Assembly (NCBI GenBank): GCA_963556145.1
Contig: OY744466.1
Coordinates: forward strand, 372,001-436,000
Length of the DNA stretch: 64,000 nt
Direction of reading: 5' to 3'
From: Hygrocybe punicea
Lineage: Eukaryota; Basidiomycota; Agaricomycetes; Agaricales; Hygrophoraceae
Below, piece after piece: positions 1 through 9,816 of this stretch. Both the position numbers and the translations under genes were made by a program. Under the pieces are notes generated by a model that was not told the DNA's origin, did no database searches, and worked only from the letters and a program-made list of their open reading frames with translations. Within the stretch, counting starts at the first letter, position 1. Every line of letters begins with the position of its first letter.

Positions 1-1232
1 ATGACTCGGATGATTTGTCATCGGATCATGTGACAAGCAGAATTGCCAATTCGGGGTCTACACTTGCTGTAACAGGCAAGTGCGCAGTTTGGCAAGTGCG
101 TTGCACGGTCGGGTCAAAGATGGGTATCGTCCAGTGTAGGATTGGTGATGAGAATGTCTTGAGGTGGTGTGGATGTAATGGCAAGGTCGGTATGAAAGAA
201 AATGAAGGAATGTATAAAGGAAAAAACCAACTAGGACAGTGGGCTAGTCGAGGTCAGACATGTGAACAGCATAAGCTGTACCGGATGACGATGTCTGTTG
301 ATGACATATCGAGGAGCGGTGTCTTGTCCTGTTTGTGGAACAAGAAGGTCCACTTGATGTCGGTATTCGTCCAAGAAAGGGTATCATTGTAAACGAGTGT
401 GGGAGATATCAAGGTTATAGATGGAAAAGGTTAAATGAATGTGGGTCCAGGTTTCGAGTCATGGCACGAGTGACAAGCTGTGGGAACAAGTCATCGGGTA
501 CTGCATTGAAGCGGTGTCGTGCGAACAATATGCGATAGGGGTTGGTTCACTGTTTGGGAAGTTGTATGGTCTGTGGTCGAAGTCCAAAAGAATGTGCTTC
601 GGCAATGGTCGGATTAGAGAGAACAGTGAAATGTCCCGTGATCGAGGATTGTCCAGGGCATGCGTGCAGGTGAGGAATGTCGTCGGATCGTCAGGGAGGA
701 TAATGGTAGGCACAGAATACGAAAGTGGAAACCATATATCCGGGAATGGCAATTGTCAATTACGTGTCGAGATATTGTTGAGGTGGAAGTCAGAAGTATC
801 AATGGCGGAAGGGTTTCGATGCCGATGCCAAAGATAGATCATAACAAAGTAGAAACCGATCAGGAAGGTGATGGCAATGCTGCCAATAACAATTATGGTA
901 ATGAGCTGTGTCGGGAGTACAGCCATTGTGAATCGGTTTGTCGTGGGATGAAGTCAACAATATGTCAGGGCGAGGGAAAAGACAATAGCGATGATGTCCG
1001 TCGGCAAGGAGACTATTCGGGTACAGCAAGGTAACGTGGGGATGTGTCCATGGTCGGTCTGGATTGTTCTAGAAGAAGAAAGGAAGAAAAGAGAACAAGG
1101 ACAAGAATAAACAACAATGTCCAAAAGAAGACAAAAGGTAAAGGGGAACGAAAAAGGAAGGTATGGTAAAGTGGAATCGTCATCGTGGGTAGTGGAGTCG
1201 GAATCGGAGTTGCGGAGTTGAAAAATGTAACA
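1..1232 (-). repeat. 3' LTR of element B (truncated by window edge)
   Basis: This is the last 1232 bp, in + coordinates, of the 1650-bp LTR, ending in TGTAACA at 1232. It is read as the 3' LTR because the conserved polypurine-type tract lies directly to its right at 1233-1270. The LTR has several open stretches on both strands, but none resembles a known protein and I do not call genes in it. Confidence 0.88.
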
Positions 1233-1270
1233 ATACCCCCGGAACAAGGGGAATCGTCCCGATTAACCGG
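1233..1270 (-). other. Polypurine-tract region of element B
   Basis: The 38 bp next to the LTR are, base for base, the same as those at 29359-29396 beside the 3' LTR of chromovirus A (+ strand starts ATACCCCCGGAACAAGG). On the sense strand the piece touching the LTR reads CCGGGGGTAT, a short G-run that would serve to prime plus-strand DNA. Such identity between two elements with otherwise different bodies suggests selection for use by the same reverse transcriptase. Confidence 0.65.
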
Positions 1271-2354
1271 AAGAACAAAGAACAAGGGAAACAAAGAACA
1301 AGGAAAAAAATACAAGGAAAGAACAGACAGTTTAACGACATGATCAAGGCCGGCAAGAAATCAAAGACATGAAGAAGGAAAAAATGTCAGTCCAAAGGTC
1401 ATTGAATCATGAAGACGTTACTGAGTTACAAGGGTTTCAAAAGAAATATATCTGGGTTCGTCCAATTGTATTTTGTCATTTTTTGTCATTTTCAATAATC
1501 AGGGGTTGTTGTTTCTTTGTCATTAAATCGTCAAGGGTGTCGGGGTTGGAAGGAGTGAGGGGTTGTCGGGGTCCAGGTGGTTATTCAAGGTATGTCATAG
1601 TTTGATAACATTTCGGTTGTGTCGTCGGTCTGAAGGGGAGTAGGTGGTCGGCGTTTTGGGGATGAGGGGAGTTCTGGGTGTCAGAAGTTTATAGTCATTA
1701 CGGACACTTGAATGGGCATAGATTTATATCGTTTCAGATATCGGTGTTGTTGACTGATCGTGGATTTCCTACACTCAAATGGTGTGCGAGATTTCTTCAT
1801 ATTCCATGAATGCAACAGGGTCTGGTGTCGGCCAGAGGATGTTTGGGGATTTGGGATAAGGAAGGTGAAAGAATTGCCAGTTCCAAGTTGTACATTGGCA
1901 AAGGATTTCGGATGGGGATTCATTCTTCATCGTTTCTTTTTCTGGTGCATTTACTGCCTTACTGGTCAGCAGCACATCGGGTTCCTTTCCTATGTGGGAT
2001 TGGAGGTCATTGGTTTGATAACCAGTATCCTTCTGGTTCAGTTCTGGTGTCCATAGACATCAAGGTTCATTCTACGGCTTATAGCGATCATGCATGCGTC
2101 TGGGGGTCATAGATTTTATATCGTTTCGGATATTCATCTCTTACTGATATAGCTGGTGAGAGAACCTGCTGCTTCGTCTCTTATTTGTATAGCTGGTGAG
2201 AGAACCTGCTACATGTTTCTCTATGGTCATGTTCCATCTGTCCATTCCATTTCTGTTTCTTCTCTTCTGTTTCTGGGTATTCTGTTTCTTCTTCTGGGTG
2301 TTTTCGTTGGTGTAAATAATGTCGAGGTTGTTTGCATACAGGGGAAAGTCCATT

Positions 2355-2846
2355 CTATGAATCATACATGACAGGGGTGTATCCTTTCACAAACAACATC
2401 AATCTCCAATCCAATCCATGGATGTCATTCTCCTTCCCCATCACCATACGCTCATGCATTGCACGAAACAAGGCATGACGATGATAATCAGATTCTTTGG
2501 TCCCATGTCTCGAGCATTTGTTCTGCATGTTATGGCCGTCAGAACGGTGTGCACGGTCGAGTTTCTTTCTCTGGGATTGGGGAAGAAGTGGAGAGCGGTG
2601 ACGTGACTGGGTTTGGAGCGAGACAAGAGGTGGAGAATACAACCATGCTCGGTATTCATCATCCATCTCTATATGCAGTCGGTGGGTTACTTTTCGAGGG
2701 GGTGTCGGAAGATCAGTGAGACTGTCCATGTACGCATCAAAGTCATCAATGGGGGGAGTCGGATGTTCTTCACCGCAAATGTTCACTGCACCAAAATATA
2801 GCTCATTGTCCAGATCATCGAAGATAAAGGGTACGTCGAGACTCAT
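2355..2846 (-). CDS. Hypothetical ORF2 of element B (163 aa)
   Basis: A 163-residue frame starting with the ATG that overlaps the stop of ORF1. The N-terminal 60 residues are acidic (motifs DDLDNE, DDFDAYMDSL), the centre is basic, and His and Met are frequent near the end. No retroelement domain is recognisable. The ATGA coupling to ORF1 and the acidic-then-basic composition are the only signs that it is a real gene; its length alone could be chance. Confidence 0.38.
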   Translation of the reverse strand: MSLDVPFIFDDLDNELYFGAVNICGEEHPTPPIDDFDAYMDSLTDLPTPPRKVTHRLHIEMDDEYRAWLYSPPLVSLQTQSRHRSPLLPQSQRKKLDRAHRSDGHNMQNKCSRHGTKESDYHRHALFRAMHERMVMGKENDIHGLDWRLMLFVKGYTPVMYDS

Positions 2847-3316
2847 CGTCGATGTCGACGGTGGGGACGGTGTCGAGGATGCTGGACGATACGTGTGTCA
2901 CGATGATTCTGGGGTACGGGTGCAAGACGAGGAGCGGGGATGCGAACAACGAATCGATGATGAGGAAGTTCCTCGTCCAAAATGTATTGGAGACGCTGGA
3001 GGAGGAATTGGCTTCGACGATTTCTTTGCTCAGTGATCCGTAGACCACCCAGGAGACGGTGTAATTCGTCAAGGACCGGTGTCACGGATCGTGGAAGGAA
3101 GACGAGGTGTGGAATGCGAGGATCGTTCCAGCTGATGTAGTCGACCCAGTCGTCAGGTCGGTTGAGAGGGAACCAGGCAAGATCGCACTGCCACCAGCGA
3201 CGGGCAGGCCACGGGTAGGGATGGCCTGGAGGGCAGAGGTTGGCCAGGGTGACGACAGGTGGGTGGTTTAAAGAAGTTTTCCGTCTTCGGTAATTACCAT
3301 GCCTCGTTGTCAGCAT
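2843..3316 (-). CDS. Hypothetical ORF1 of element B (157 aa)
   Basis: A 157-residue frame with an ATG start, rich in Arg, Pro and Trp, ending in an Arg/His-rich tail. I do not recognise it. A central stretch (WFPLNRPDDWVDYISWNDPR) faintly resembles WFTDDPVDPYREFID in the extra frame of chromovirus A at 28977-29825, which may be a shared element protein or chance. Its stop overlaps the start of the next frame as ATGA (2843-2846), a layout used for coupled translation. It lies in the internal part of a recent element, so it could be expressed from the LTR, but it may also be a chance frame. Confidence 0.4.
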   Translation of the reverse strand: MLTTRHGNYRRRKTSLNHPPVVTLANLCPPGHPYPWPARRWWQCDLAWFPLNRPDDWVDYISWNDPRIPHLVFLPRSVTPVLDELHRLLGGLRITEQRNRRSQFLLQRLQYILDEELPHHRFVVRIPAPRLAPVPQNHRDTRIVQHPRHRPHRRHRR

Positions 3317-4267
3317 CGTGTCGGAGTTTCCAGTGATCGATCCATGTACCAGGGTCTTGGTTGCCTCGTGGATTCGTATGTATGATCGGGGATCAAACTT
3401 CTAGAAAAGAGGGTGTGTAGCGGGATATCACCTGATATGCCGATCCGCGCTATCCAAATCGGTAAGGAGTGGCGTTTCGTATGTGTTCCGTTCATGACAA
3501 TCATTATAGTCTTGGTCATTTGTTCATCCATGTCAAACAAAGAGGGTCCCCTTTCATCTGTTCCAACAGACTACTAAGATCAACCACTTCTCTTTGTCGC
3601 ATGTACAGGTCATTACAGGATTCGGGGTTTCATATGCATACTAGCTTTCTCTGGGCTTTCTGCATTTGGTGAGGAGATGGGAGGGAGGAGGTTGAAGGAA
3701 GAATAGGAAGGCGGCTTGAAGGGTTCGTTGATTTTCAGTTCGTCCAGGGAGAGGGAGTCGTAATATGTCTGGTACAACCAAAACATATTTGAATCATGAA
3801 GGTGGGATACCGAAGGCGATTGGTTTGTCTTGCAGTGTCCTTCTGCATCTGGGGCAATGACAAGTCTTGTCCATTGCATCATTTCATGTCGTAATTATCG
3901 TATCGAAATAGCGGAATGACAGTGGTGACGTTAGTCAGGGGTTTATTTCGATTCGGGTTCCAGGATTGGGCTTGAGCAATTATTATGGATAAACCATAAA
4001 TAATTCGCAGGGCGGCAGTCTTGAGGTTGACCATTCGGAGTATTCAACAATCATTCGGGGTCCGGGTGGCTAGTGTACATCAACAGATTTCAGGTCTGTA
4101 TCAGTAACAGGCTAGCATCGTTCGTTCGTCCATTCGTGTGGGGTCAGGGTTAAGGGATGAATAAAGTCGAGGGGAGGAGGAGAGGGAGAGGGTGTAGGGG
4201 AGGACGAGGGAGAGAGGAGGGGGTTCGTTCGTTCATGTCGAAAGTTGAATGTCGGGGGAGTTGGGAA
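3317..4267. other. Element B leader region without a recognised gene
   Basis: On the sense (minus) strand this is the 5' part of the internal region, between the primer site and ORF1. It holds only short frames. The stretch at 4160-4240 is purine-rich on + and gives a run of CCCTC/CTCCT on the sense strand. Nothing resembling gag was found. Confidence 0.5.
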
Positions 4268-4278
4268 ACGTTTAGTCT
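4268..4278 (-). other. Self-primer binding site of element B
   Basis: Sense strand AGACTAAACGT lies 2 nt from the end of the 5' LTR. The exact complement, ACGTTTAGTCT on the sense strand, occurs inside the same LTR at 4472-4482. An 11-nt match between primer site and the start of the transcript is the hallmark of Tf1/sushi-type self-priming retrotransposons. Chromovirus A has the same layout with a different 11-mer that also pairs. Confidence 0.7.
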
Positions 4279-4280
4279 TT

Positions 4281-5930
4281 TGTTACGGATCGCTTCTGCA
4301 GCGGGCTCCGGCAACAATCAACTTAACAGGGGATCGGCTTCCAGAGGGGAGAACAGCAGCTTTCATTGTTGCTTACAGCTAAGACAACACTGCTAACAGG
4401 GGGGGTCAAGGTCTAGTGTCATTGCGAGCCGTGGGGGTTACCCAAAACAAGATGAGTCTGCCCCAAGAACCAGACTAAACGTAAAGAAAGGAAAAGAAGA
4501 AAAAGTCCGAACCAACAACAAGAACAGTACATATAGTGGCTGGTCTTGAGGGGAGGTAAATAGGAATACAACCATGAAGCCACAACATGTCCAACTCTAC
4601 CATGTGTTCACCATGAGGCGTACATGAGGCGTCCTCATGTCGATGTTCTCGCGATCCAACTGGAGGCCCGGGTGTCATTGAGGATAGAAGAGGTCCGGAT
4701 GACTCGGATGATTTGTCATCGGATCATGTGACAAGCAGAATTGCCAATTCGGGGTCTACACTTGCTGTAACAGGCAAGTGCGCAGTTTGGCAAGTGCGTT
4801 GCACGGTCGGGTCAAAGATGGGTATCGTCCAGTGTAGGATTGGTGATGAGAATGTCTTGAGGTGGTGTGGATGTAATGGCAAGGTCGGTATGAAAGAAAA
4901 TGAAGGAATGTATAAAGGAAAAAACCAACTAGGACAGTGGGCTAGTCGAGGTCAGACATGTGAACAGCATAAGCTGTACCGGATGACGATGTCTGTTGAT
5001 GACATATCGAGGAGCGGTGTCTTGTCCTGTTTGTGGAACAAGAAGGTCCACTTGATGTCGGTATTCGTCCAAGAAAGGGTATCATTGTAAACGAGTGTGG
5101 GAGATATCAAGGTTATAGATGGAAAAGGTTAAATGAATGTGGGTCCAGGTTTCGAGTCATGGCACGAGTGACAAGCTGTGGGAACAAGTCATCGGGTACT
5201 GCATTGAAGCGGTGTCGTGCGAACAATATGCGATAGGGGTTGGTTCACTGTTTGGGAAGTTGTATGGTCTGTGGTCGAAGTCCAAAAGAATGTGCTTCGG
5301 CAATGGTCGGATTAGAGAGAACAGTGAAATGTCCCGTGATCGAGGATTGTCCAGGGCATGCGTGCAGGTGAGGAATGTCGTCGGATCGTCAGGGAGGATA
5401 ATGGTAGGCACAGAATACGAAAGTGGAAACCATATATCCGGGAATGGCAATTGTCAATTACGTGTCGAGATATTGTTGAGGTGGAAGTCAGAAGTATCAA
5501 TGGCGGAAGGGTTTCGATGCCGATGCCAAAGATAGATCATAACAAAGTAGAAACCGATCAGGAAGGTGATGGCAATGCTGCCAATAACAATTATGGTAAT
5601 GAGCTGTGTCGGGAGTACAGCCATTGTGAATCGGTTTGTCGTGGGATGAAGTCAACAATATGTCAGGGCGAGGGAAAAGACAATAGCGATGATGTCCGTC
5701 GGCAAGGAGACTATTCGGGTACAGCAAGGTAACGTGGGGATGTGTCCATGGTCGGTCTGGATTGTTCTAGAAGAAGAAAGGAAGAAAAGAGAACAAGGAC
5801 AAGAATAAACAACAATGTCCAAAAGAAGACAAAAGGTAAAGGGGAACGAAAAAGGAAGGTATGGTAAAGTGGAATCGTCATCGTGGGTAGTGGAGTCGGA
5901 ATCGGAGTTGCGGAGTTGAAAAATGTAACA
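4281..5930 (-). repeat. 5' LTR of element B (1650 bp)
   Basis: Starts TGTTACGGATCGCT and ends AAATGTAACA, giving 6-bp terminal inverted ends. The first 45 bp follow the LTR of chromovirus A closely (GGATCGCT, CTCCGGCAACAA). If self-priming is right, the transcript should start on the minus strand at about 4482. A diverged solo copy of this LTR lies at 45750-47250. Confidence 0.9.
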
Positions 5931-6815
5931 AGCTTCACAGAGCCACCGAAGTGGTGAGGGGGCAGGAGTTGGTGTTTGTCAGCCATGTGTGAGATGGTTT
6001 CTGAGATGATGGATGTTAGTAGTTTAGGAAGTGTGTTCAGTAGGGCTATGGGGGGGGTAAGCCTTAGGGATATCGTATCTTGGCTCATCTGGTTTACAAA
6101 GTGCACATATGATGAATTCTTTCCAAAGGTCATAGTAGATGTTGAGTGAGAGTATTGCATTGAAGATAGAGTGGATGCAGTCAGTAATGAGGGTGGAAGC
6201 TTCCTTGAGCATGATGTTTGGGATGCCATCTGGGCCTGGGGCCTTGTGGGGGTGAATCTTTGCGATGTGTCTGTTGATAGTTTCCTTGTGGATACTGGCC
6301 CTGTAGGGGGGTATATGAAGTCTGGAGGGACCATATAGATAGCTTGGGTGGGGGTGGGAAGAAGGCCTTGGCTATAGCTTGGCTTTTGGCTTTGTTTGAG
6401 GTTGTGTAAGTCTTGTGGCTGTCTGGTTATGTGAGCTCTAAGGCAGGGATAGCAGTCTTGCCTCCGTCTCCTCTGGGGTTGTCACTTATGGGGTTAGAGG
6501 CACATTTGTTGATCATCCAGATATCATGGTTGCTTGCCTCATTGAGGAAGGTGGCCCAGTGTCTTTCTTTTGCTTTGATTATCTCGTTGCCATAGTGGTT
6601 GCATGCCGTTCTGTGTGCTTCATGACTGGGATGAGTAGCATCTGCATGGTGTTGGTATGAGAGATGACTTAGCCTGTTCTTAGCTCATTTCAGTTTGTTT
6701 AGTTGGGGTGTCCACCATCGCTTAGAGTGTGGGCATGGGGTGGATAAGTGAACCACTGTGTCAATCATTAGTTGTAGCATATTTGTCGGCATGGTGATGG
6801 TGGCCCAGGTCAAAC
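5931..6815 (-). pseudogene. LINE reverse transcriptase, 5' segment in inverted orientation (decayed)
   Basis: The minus strand encodes the region between endonuclease and reverse transcriptase of a non-LTR retrotransposon. In order it gives SKRWWTPQL near 6720, HYGNEIIKAKERHWATFLNE near 6560, a linker ending AFFPPPP near 6350, then ICALCKPDEPRYDIPKAY and ALLNTLPKLL, and finally LLPPHHFGG at the LTR border. This is RT motifs 0-2 with frameshifts and stops. The continuation lies on the plus strand from 6799, so the 5' part is inverted relative to the 3' part. Such structures arise by twin priming during LINE insertion. LTR element B sits exactly at its left end. Confidence 0.75.
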
Positions 6816-7000
6816 TATGACTGACTCCATGCACATCCTTGTGCACCACATAAAACATGCCTGGCGAAACAAAGGCGTAGCAGCCATACTCTTCCTAGAC
6901 ATCGAGGGTGTCTTTCCAAATGCAGTCACTGACCGTCTCCTTCACAACATGCGTAAGCGGTGGATACCAGACCCCCTGATCCTCTTCTTAGGCAACTTAC
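6799..7000 (+). pseudogene. LINE reverse transcriptase, central segment (motif A region)
   Basis: Reads GGPGQTMTDSMHIL, then the catalytic motif A as AAILFLDIEGVFPNAV, which follows directly on the FGG motif that ends the inverted segment at 5931. The frame stops being LINE-like at 7000, where a hAT-type element is inserted. It resumes at 9817 after the 8-bp target duplication CAACTTAC. Confidence 0.75.
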
Positions 7001-7364
7001 TAGTGCTGCCAAAGTTCAGTTCAGAACCGATCCGAACCCGGTTCGAACTCTGAACTGAACCCTGGGTCCAGTTCGGGGTTCAGGCAACCCCCAGGTTGTC
7101 TAAACGGTTCACGAGCGGTTCAGAACTGCTGAACCGATGTCCGGAGGCATGTATATTTTGCTCACACGAAAGTTGTACTCACATGCCGATTTCGGCAAAT
7201 TTCCGTTTTTAGTCACCAAAGTTTAGTCTCAGCCACGACAACACCCTGACAAATCACCACAAGAGTGACCCTTGAACACAAGCATTTGAGGTAAATCAGT
7301 AAGTTTTTTACTTTTATTATCATTTGTTTTAAGTCAATGACACAGTTTGCTCTCAACCACCAAC

Positions 7365-7440
7365 AGCAATGGTGACAATAACAACAACAACGGCAACAAC
7401 AACAACAACAGACAATGGCAACAACAACAACAGATAACAA
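7365..7440 (+). repeat. CAA/CGG-type trinucleotide array
   Basis: A short block made almost only of CAA and ACA triplets with some GGC, inside the non-autonomous hAT element. It is followed within 30 bp by the hairpin module at 7468-7484. Confidence 0.7.
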
Positions 7441-7467
7441 TGGGACATGGGGAGAAGGGCAGTGGGA

Positions 7468-7484
7468 GGGTGGTGCACCCACCC
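7468..7484 (+). repeat. GGTGCACC hairpin module
   Basis: GGGTGGTGCACCCACCC is a near-perfect palindrome. It follows a CAA array and is followed by AGGTATGT-like sequence (7495-7503). The same order (triplet array, GC-rich hairpin around GGTGCACC, then AGGTAYGT) recurs on minus at 49698-49731 and 50058-50089, and weakly at 54944-54974. Its role is unknown. Confidence 0.5.
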
Positions 7485-7656
7485 CCCATTGCAGTAGGTA
7501 TGTTTTTTTTTTGTTTTTTTTCTCAGCTACTAATTACAGCCGTTTTCATAAATGATGGCAGTAAATGCACTTTTTTCAATTGATTGAGAAATATGGACTT
7601 AGAATAAATTTCAGTGCCATTTCTTGTATCTCATGAAATACTGCATGGATTAACAT

Positions 7657-8159
7657 GGTTATAGAGGGAAAGTTGTACTATTTTTGAAGGGCTATCAGGT
7701 TCTGGAATTACATCGGGACAACATTCAGTGTGTAGTGAGTTGTGGATGAAATAACAGGTAAACTAGTACTTTTTGAGACTCAAAATGATATTGTCAAATT
7801 ATGGCATCAAATGAGCTGCTACAAAGAAGATTGTAAGGAGAAAGTTGTTCATTTTTTCAAGGGCTAGAAGTACATATACCGTGTTTTTCTTTATTTTTCT
7901 CCCTTGAGCCAATATTTATAATTCTTGAAAAACACGGTATATGTACTTCTAGCCCTTGAAAAAATGAACAACTTTCTCCTTACAATCTTCTTTGTAGCAG
8001 CTCATTTGATGCCATAATTTGACAATATCATTTTGAGTCTCAAAAAGTACTAGTTTACCTGTTATTTCATCCACAACTCACTACACACTGAATGTTGTCC
8101 CGATGTAATTCCAGAACCTGATAGCCCTTCAAAAATAGTACAACTTTCCCTCTATAACC
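7657..8159. repeat. Large palindrome I (503 bp)
   Basis: Arms of about 230 bp starting GGTTATAGAGGGAAAG and ending in its exact complement, with a loop of about 37 bp near 7890-7927. I saw no mismatch between the arms on reading. Both sides are bordered by AT. It fits a fold-back MITE inserted in the mariner-like element. Confidence 0.8.
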
Positions 8160-8161
8160 AT

Positions 8162-9010
8162 CACAGGGTGCACAGTAGCATACCATGTCACACAGTATCT
8201 TGAAAGTACTTGACAAGTATACTAAATATCATTACCATAACATTCAACATGGTATTGTAACAGTATTCAGACATAAACTACAATACTTGTGCTCAAATTC
8301 ATCTGAAGGTATGAAGGCAAATGAGACTTATACCTTTTCAATAACATCAAGCCTTTTGTTTCACTACTTTTACTGTATTTACAGCAAAGTACTGTATAGT
8401 TTGGATAGAATACTTGCAGCCTAAGATGAATCAAAGTATTAAACCAGTAAGGAAGTTGGGCCACTTTTACTATTAGGATACCTTTTGAATCCTATCAAGA
8501 TACAGTGTGAAATAGTATAGTACTGTTGCCATATTGTGGATTTAAGATACTGTGTCAATACTTTTAAGATACTTTTATTATAATAAAAGTACTGAAACAG
8601 TATCTTAAAAGTATTGACACAGTATCTTAAATCCACAATATGGCAACAGTACTATACTATTTCACACTGTATCTTGAAAGGATTCAAAAGGTATCCTAGT
8701 AGTGAAAGTGGCACAACTTCCTTACTAGTTTAATACTTTGATTCATCTTAGGCTGCAAGTATTCTATCTGAACAATACAGTACTTTGCTGTAGATACAGT
8801 AAAAGTAGTGAAACAAAAGGCTTGATGTTATTGAAAAGGTATAAGTCTCATTTGCCTTCATACCTTCAGATGAATTTGAGCACAAGTATTGTAGTTTATG
8901 TCTGAATACTGTTACAATACCATGTTGAATGTTATGGTAATGATATTTAGTATACTTGTCAAGTACTTTCAAGATACTGTGTGACATGGTATGCTACTGT
9001 GCACCCTGTG
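8162..9010. repeat. Large palindrome II (849 bp)
   Basis: Runs from CACAGGGTGCACAG to its complement. The centre is at 8580/8581 in ACTTTTATTA|TAATAAAAGT, with no loop. The arms are nearly identical, with a few substitutions and a small indel. The same peptide frame therefore appears on both strands (8185 on plus, 8987 on minus), which is an artefact of symmetry and not a gene. Short repeats of AGTAC and AAGTAT types fill the arms. Confidence 0.8.
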
Positions 9011-9214
9011 CATGTTAATCCATGCAGTATTTCATGAGATACAAGAAATGGCACTGAAATTTATTCTAAGTCCATATTTCTCAATCAATTGAAAAAAGTG
9101 CATTTACTGCCATCATTTATGAAAATGGCTGTAAACAAATGACAATGAGATCAGTACCAACAACACAAACACCACACACCCGATGAGGACAACAGGCGGC
9201 GAGGACAAGGGTGA

Positions 9215-9385
9215 CAATGGCGGCCACCACCACCACTACGACAACGACAACCCACGGCCCTCCAAATACAACAACAACAACAACAATAACATCAACAACG
9301 ACCACCACAACGACCACAGTGTCCATGACCATGACCACTAGCACGACCACGACCACGACCATGACTGTGACCGTGATGAAGGCCA
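9215..9385 (+). repeat. ACC/ACA/ACG trinucleotide array
   Basis: Dense run of ACC, ACA and ACG triplets in the right part of the hAT-type element. It is open in more than one frame (Thr-rich on plus, Val-rich on minus) only because of the repeat, so no gene is called. Confidence 0.7.
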
Positions 9386-9816
9386 CTGTGCATCCCACCA
9401 CCAACATACCTCGTGGATGTGCACTGCCCCGTCAATTGACGTTGGTGCTGCAACCGCGAGGTAACCAGGAGGGTGGTGGTGTGCCAAACACCACCCGGTC
9501 ATGGCTGAGGACTCACGGATTAACCCCCACAAACCCGTGGCAATGGGTACGGGCTGCAGGAAAAAACCTGCGATAAATTAGATAGCTACAGTAATAAATT
9601 GTGATTTTTTTTGGTAAAATGCGTGATAATACTAAAATTAAGTGTCCGAACCGTTCATGAACTCGGTTCAGGCTCTGAAAAAAAAATCCGAACAGTTCAC
9701 AGCAGTTCAGGTTCAGTTCACATAAAATCCTGAACTGAACCTGGAGTTCAGTTCAGAGTTCAGCCAAAATGGGTCTGAACTGGCCTGAACTGAACTTCGG
9801 TAGCACTACAACTTAC

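Larger units (their letters stand above)
1..5930 (-). mobile_element. Non-autonomous LTR retrotransposon (element B), left end outside window
   Basis: Positions 1-1232 and 4699-5930 are the same sequence at an offset of 4698. I saw no difference between them, and peptides read from both copies are identical, so the insertion is very recent. The right LTR is complete (4281-5930, 1650 bp, TGTTAC..GTAACA); the left one lacks its first 418 bp because of the window edge. The 3048-bp internal part codes for no protease, reverse transcriptase or integrase. Primer site next to the right LTR and polypurine-type tract next to the left LTR put the sense strand on minus. LTR tips and tract match the chromovirus at 28797-35920, so an A-like element probably supplies the enzymes. 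The right flank begins AGCTT; the matching target duplication would lie outside the window. Confidence 0.88.
7537..9131. mobile_element. Mariner-like non-autonomous element (1595 bp)
   Basis: Flanked by TA on both sides (7535-7536, 9132-9133). The terminal inverted repeats are about 115 bp long, start CAGCCGTTTTCATAAATGAT and are nearly identical in the two arms. The first bases and a GGACTTAG block are shared with the mariner element at 55701-60533, which begins CAGCCGTTTGCATAAACC. There is no transposase; the interior is two adjacent large palindromes. Confidence 0.75.
7001..9808. mobile_element. Non-autonomous hAT-type element (2808 bp)
   Basis: Flanked by a perfect 8-bp target duplication CAACTTAC (6993-7000 and 9809-9816) that splits the LINE frame. 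Terminal inverted repeats begin TAGTGCTGCCAAAGTTCAG at left and, on the complement, TAGTGCTACCGAAGTTCAG at right. Repeats of GAACCG/GTTCAG type crowd both subterminal regions, as expected for transposase binding. No transposase is encoded; the body holds trinucleotide arrays and a mariner-like insertion. Two elements with the same kind of ends are nested at 55886-58155 and 56513-57658. Confidence 0.85.

Noticed and set aside
439..1034. Frames of 124-132 codons within the LTR of element B
   Set aside because: Several frames overlap on both strands, none has a motif, and in the older solo LTR at 45750 they are broken.
4281..5930. Telomere-like or CRISPR-like interpretation of the repeats in the window
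   Set aside because: Repeats are LTRs with 5-bp duplications, or hAT/mariner ends with 8-bp or TA duplications; no regular spacer pattern exists. The ACCCGT/GGGTA clusters near 60640 and 63900 are subterminal to a transposon and not in long uniform runs as in telomeres.
8185..8987. The same 79-residue frame on plus at 8185 and minus at 8987
   Set aside because: The two are the arms of palindrome II; identical peptides follow from symmetry, not from a duplicated gene.
9117..9576. Thr-rich (plus) and Val-rich (minus) frames
   Set aside because: By-products of ACC/ACA arrays; no domain, and the two strands are equally open.
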